From: Cololabis saira
Taxonomy: Eukaryota > Chordata > Actinopteri > Beloniformes > Belonidae
Assembly (NCBI RefSeq): GCF_033807715.1
Contig: NC_084601.1
Coordinates: forward strand, 3,052,501 to 3,116,500
DNA: 64,000 nt
Direction of reading: 5' to 3'
Shown one piece after another: positions 53,401 through 59,400 of the stretch. The stretch's first letter is position 1. Each line of letters begins with the position of its first letter. The translations under genes were made by a program, and so were the position numbers. The notes under the pieces are model-generated. The model did not search any database. It worked only from the letters and a program-made list of their open reading frames with translations, and was not told where the DNA came from.

Positions 53401-56400
53401 ATATTATAGTGAACATAATGAGGAAGCACTTTTTATCTTAAATTTCAAAATAAAAAAAAAAGAAGATATCTATTACAGGCTTTTAACTTACTTTCCAAAT
53501 CTTCCCTTTCATAGTTTGAGAGAGTAGAGAAGCTGGTCTTTCCGTGGTCAACTATTGCTTCTTCATCCATACCCTGGGAATGATAACGAAGAGGAGACAA
53601 TTAAAATATGCCATATTCACACAGATTTCATTTTATAATTAATAATTAACTTTTACAATACACATATCCCATCTTGATTTTGTTTATAAATAACTTTATC
53701 TATACAATATTGGACACAAAAAATGACTCCCCTGTATGAAGAATACATTTCAAATGTGATAACTCCGATGAATAGGTGAGGGACACCATTACCTGTCCAA
53801 ACTAAAAAGAAAGAAACAGGAGAAAGTCCTGTTTCCTGCAAGTTGTGTAAGCTGGTAGAATGCTTTTTTTTTGTATTTAACCTTCTGTCATATTGCAATG
53901 GTAATTATTTTTGAATGGTCATTAAATATTTTTTTTTAAATCCAATAATTTACAGAGCCACAATTTTATGAGTGGAGCTATCCTGTTTCCATTTTAATTT
54001 AGTGTTGATAATGCATCATGCTGCTTTCAAACTGCTCAGAAACAGCTAAAGTGAAATACTTCACTACTGCCAGGAGCATATTAAAATTGTGTAAGGCTAC
54101 AGGCTAAGATGCAGACAGCATACAAATAAAAACCTAGAGAGCCAAAGACTACAGCTGTTAAAAAGCTCTGCGTATTACAGTTACCATATCATCATATCCA
54201 GTCCACCATGCACTGATAACTAATCTAATAATGAACAATGACACCTTTGTAATTAATTTCCCTTCCGAGATTAATATAGTATTTTTAAATTAAATTTTTT
54301 GGAAATGGTGCATAGAAGCATTGACGTACATTTAATAACCTTTAGAGCAATATATTGCAGCAAGATTTTGTCAGGAATTCTATGTGGGTTTATCCATGCA
54401 TTATTCCCCACTAACCAATTAGTGTTTATTGGAAGCTTTGTTGTTTTCTTTTTTCTTTTTTATGATCCATACCATAAGGATTGGGTTTCATACCAACTTC
54501 AATAAACAGACAGCCATCACTGAATATAAGGTTATGACTTTTTTCAAAATAATTACTATGTCATGGAAATATTAACTGATGGAAATATCCAATTAGAGAA
54601 TGCATTAGACCCAGTGACAGAAGCTACCAGAATTTGTAACAAATAAATTATCTTTGGTAATATTTATGCTATTCAAAATCTGTGATTGCTAAGCCAATAT
54701 CAATTTAATTTATGCCATTTCCCTTTTCACTGGTGATATGTTCTTTTAAATTTTTCTCTTCAATTCTTAGTCTCTTAAATCAACAAATACATTAAAATGT
54801 TCTCCTAGATGATGGAGAAACAGTTGATGTCAGAAAATGGCCAGATGAAGGATCCTTTCGTTGTTCACAGCCAATCATGTGGGGGAAAAGCCCTCTGAGC
54901 ATGAAACTGAAAACAAAAAAGGTAATGCTGGACGGGTTTACATGATACTGGAATTACATGGAGGCCATTCAGTTGAACCGAACACGGTTCCTTCAGAAAG
55001 CACATACTAATCTGTATTACTGCATTATTTAATGATTATTACTAAAAGATATTTAAACTGATCAGAATATTTTGCTGTACTTGTTTTGTAACTGGTTTAG
55101 AACTTTAAATATGTCTTAAACCACATTTAGATTATATAGTGTACATTCTTGTTGTATTTCACAATAACTGACACCATCTGTGACTGTGTGGGTTTCTCAG
55201 TAACTGGTGGATTAATATGATGAGCAACACGGCTCACTGACGAGAGGCAGCTGTTCAGCTTTGACATGCATATCTGGAATAACATTGATATTGAAAATCT
55301 TTAGTAAGTGGGGTCATTCATGCACCACACAGTACAGAGAGTGACCTAAGCTAAAACTGTTTAAAATGATCATTTATGATCTATAAGCACGAGTAATTAT
55401 GGTTACAACTGAGTTTTGAGGGAAAATGAAGATGCAGTTGTGCCAGTGACACGGTATAATAAATACATAGAATAAAAGATAAAGATTAAAAAAAAGGATC
55501 CAATTTAAAAGTACCACTTTGAACAATCTGAACATTTTTGTCAAAGAATCAAAGTCTTGAATCACTGGAAATTTGCTTAGCCACCCTATGAACAGCATTT
55601 CTGTTCAAATAAAACTAAAGCCTGAACAAATCTATCTTTTGGGAATAAACAATTCTGATATGATAAACACGTTATTTATAGTTTTTTTATTTACTCATAT
55701 AAATATAGTTATTTATATGAGTTATTTATACACATAGCTACTAGGGGTGTGAAAAAAATATTGATAGAGCGATATATCGAGATATTTCATCACCCTAATA
55801 AAACAGATTTGTCATATCCTAATATTACCGATTTCAGTGTCTGCTCTCCATTTGCACTTTATTTTCTTCATCTCAGTGTGTTCAGCGAGGGCAGTGTAGC
55901 ACTTATGCAATATGATTGCAAAGGTTGTTTTTTTTTAACTTGATCTACAACGCACCTATGCAATGCAGTTAAACTGGAGCAGTTGTTTAAAAACAAAATT
56001 TTGACTCAGTTTGTCCTCTGATCAGTATCCTGTAGTGTACACAGAAAGTTGTGTTTTTGACTGAGTTAACAAGTCAAATACTTTGATACTGTATATCACA
56101 ATGTTAAAATAGGTATTGTATGGTGATACATGTATCGGGGCACGTGTATCGGGATACGTATCACATTGTAAAATTCTTGTCAATACACACCTCTAATAGC
56201 TATGAACACAATGCTTATTAAAGAAAATAGATGACCTCTTTCAAGGTTGGAAGTTTAGGGAGGACCAAAACGGACAAGACTGGGAGGCAGGAGTCATAGA
56301 CTTAGTCAAACAAAGAACAACCAGACAAGATATTCCTAAACAACCAAAAACCTGGAGGTAAGACTGACTAGACACGGAAGTGGAACGACAACAGACCAGC

Positions 56401-59400
56401 AGGGATGGAAAAGTAAGTAGAACAATATTGAGGTCACGATAACGATACGATATATTATAGTAGTATTTTTTTTAACAACCTTGAATGAGGAACATATGAC
56501 TGGAAAAAAAGGTCTTTTATTTGAAAAGACACAAAATACAAAACAATGCTGTGTGTTTGCCCTATTGTTCCAGTTTGTAATGCTTTATAACTGTTTAAGT
56601 TTTAAAGAGAAAGCCAGGCCAACCATTTTCCACAAACTGAACTAAAAGTAAATGTCAGGTTTGCATTATGCATCTTCAGTTTCATACAAGTACAAATATT
56701 TTGCCACAAACTGAATAGTTTCTCTCATGTATGATGTGACTTTTTTCTTTTCCGGAAATGTAACAATTAAAAAAAAGTAAAGAAAAACATACAATTTTAC
56801 ATCATAAAAAATATTGATTCATGATCACCTTATAAGTGTAAGAGGAGATTTATTTTTGTTAAAAGGAGCATGAGGCAGGATTTATGAAAAGAAATGCGTA
56901 TACGTTTTAAGTTTTCTAGTAATAATGTCAGATGAAGCGTTCCAAACCAAAAAGAATGAGCCCTCTAGTGTATCTCTCCGTTGCCTTGAACAGGCTGTGT
57001 GCTGCAAAATGTGCTGCAATTCAGGGCCCGAATTTCTCGCGCTGTCCTGTGGATGTGACGTCATGCACAGTCTCCCCGTTCTACCGTGCCGGCTTCGCTG
57101 TTGGCTGCAGTACCCCCGACGGCCGTCGTGGCGAAGGGTGGCGCTAGAGAGTCTCATTTCTTAAAAAGGAGCCTCATGCTCCTTTAAGGTTATTTTGGTA
57201 ATTCAGGGTTCATTATTTTATAAATATATTCTTTATATTCTGATGTAAATCAGGGACTATAATGACACCAGTCAGTTTATCTGTAGTGATTAGTCTGTTT
57301 TAGATTGGGCGGAGTGATACGCCACAGTACGGCACTAGGTGCTGTGTTGATGTTCTAAAGTCCTACACTGTTGAGGGACATTAAAGTACACTGGAACTCA
57401 GCAGAAGTTTCCCCGTGTTTATCCTACTCATCACCCCAAAAAGGTTTAATTTAATAAGGTAAGGCTTAACTCTACACCAGCCTTACATCAGTAAAAGTTC
57501 AGAGCTCAAAACCCCCAAGAGTCCCGTGATCAGGACCAAAACGGTACTAGTTTCTTCTGAGTGGAGGAAGATTTTGGTCTGCGGGTCGAGGCGCGGTCGT
57601 TACTAGTCAACACAATAGATTAATATTAATAACCCAATATCGCAATACAGTTTGTCACCTCCACGACACGTATCGTGACGTTTTTTGTATCGTGAAATTT
57701 TGTGGCACGATATATTGTTACACCCCAACTGACTAGACACAGGTGTAGACAATCAGAAGACATGAGGACAAAGGTTGTCAAACCTGAACTGTCCCTGAAG
57801 ACACAATACAGGAGCACAAAAGCAAAGAACAAAAAAAAAAAATACAGGCACAAAGAATAAAAAAAAAAAGATTTTAATTAAAAAAAGAAAGATCTTGACA
57901 CCATGACATCAATAATTATGATGGCATTTTTACTATATTAGTTATTTTTATTTTACAAATGTTTAAAAGTAATGCATAAAAAAAAAAAACTGGTGTGAAA
58001 CTATTCCTGCTCCGTAAGTGCTTAGTGAATAAGCTTTTTTAGTACAGTAAGTACAGTTAAAGACCATATTTTACAGTATAAGAACCATCCAGTATAAGAA
58101 CCTGTCTGCATGTCAAACTAGTAAATCATGCATTCCTTCCAAGTTGTCCTCGTGCCACTTCAGCACATGTTAAAGTGTGTTATGCCCTCAACCCATTGGG
58201 TTGATGCAATTTAAAGGACACATGATGCAACGTCACACATAGCTTTGTCAAAAATAAACCCCAGTCCGTCGACCACATTCCCTTGGCAGGGGGTAGTATG
58301 GAGAGATTGTTTCTGTAGCTCGGCCAGAGCTGTGCTTCGTGGGCATAAATGCCCCGTCTAAGTGGGCAGGGCTTCGAGTGAATTGCCCGCTGAGTAAGAG
58401 AAATGGTGATCAATACAAGTCTGTTAAAAGAAGCCAGTTGGGTATCTCTTACTGCATGTCATAGGGGGGAAAAAAAAAAAGGCAAGAGGGCACGCACACA
58501 TGTACATCTGTGCCTTGCCTTGCTGACAATTATGGTCCTTCTACTACTTATAGTCTAATGACACTTTTATACTAGTACCGACTCAGCGCAACTCAACACG
58601 CCTCGTCTCGCCATAGTTTTTCTTTTTAGAAACCCAGATAAGTAGGCGGGATTGGAGCGAATCTGCTGTGACGTATTTGATTGTGTGATCTAAACGGAGA
58701 AGATGTAGAACCTGGAGGAGATGATAGATGTGCTGCTGGGTCTGTGGCTTGTGTTTGATATCAAGTAAAAAAATGAGAGTGAAAGAAGTTTCAAGCAGCA
58801 ACGCCTTTTTTTTGGTTTGTTTGTTTGACTGCGTTTCCATGCATCAATAACCCTTTTAAAACCCCAATATTGGCAATAACCTGAATTTGCACGGCCATGT
58901 AAACACCAATAACCCCTTTGAATAACCCGAATTTGCTCATATTCGGGTTTTTAAAAACCCGAATATGAGCCCTGGGTTACTCCTTTTAAAACCCGATATT
59001 CGGTCATGTAAACGCCAAATGGAATATCCCCATCAAACGGAACAGGAATTTGTTTTCTGCTCATGTTCTGTTCACAAGGAATCCTGGTCTTTTGAGTCCA
59101 GGAAGTTCTTATAAACACGGAGAAACCAAGACCAGGAGGAGATTAATCACTTCATAAATGTAATGAAGGATATGAACATTTCTGCATTTGTAGACGGTAG
59201 AAAGTACCGGGATAGAAGATTTACAAGAAGGTGAGAGAAAAGTTGCGTGAAGCAGCATTTGGATACAGGAAGAAGAAGCGGAAATGACGGGAATTGCATC
59301 ACGATGTTCTCCACGCGTTGCTGTTTTGATCCAGATATCCCAAATGATTAATTACCATGTAAACGGAATATTCCGAATGTTTCAGTAACCGGAATATTAG

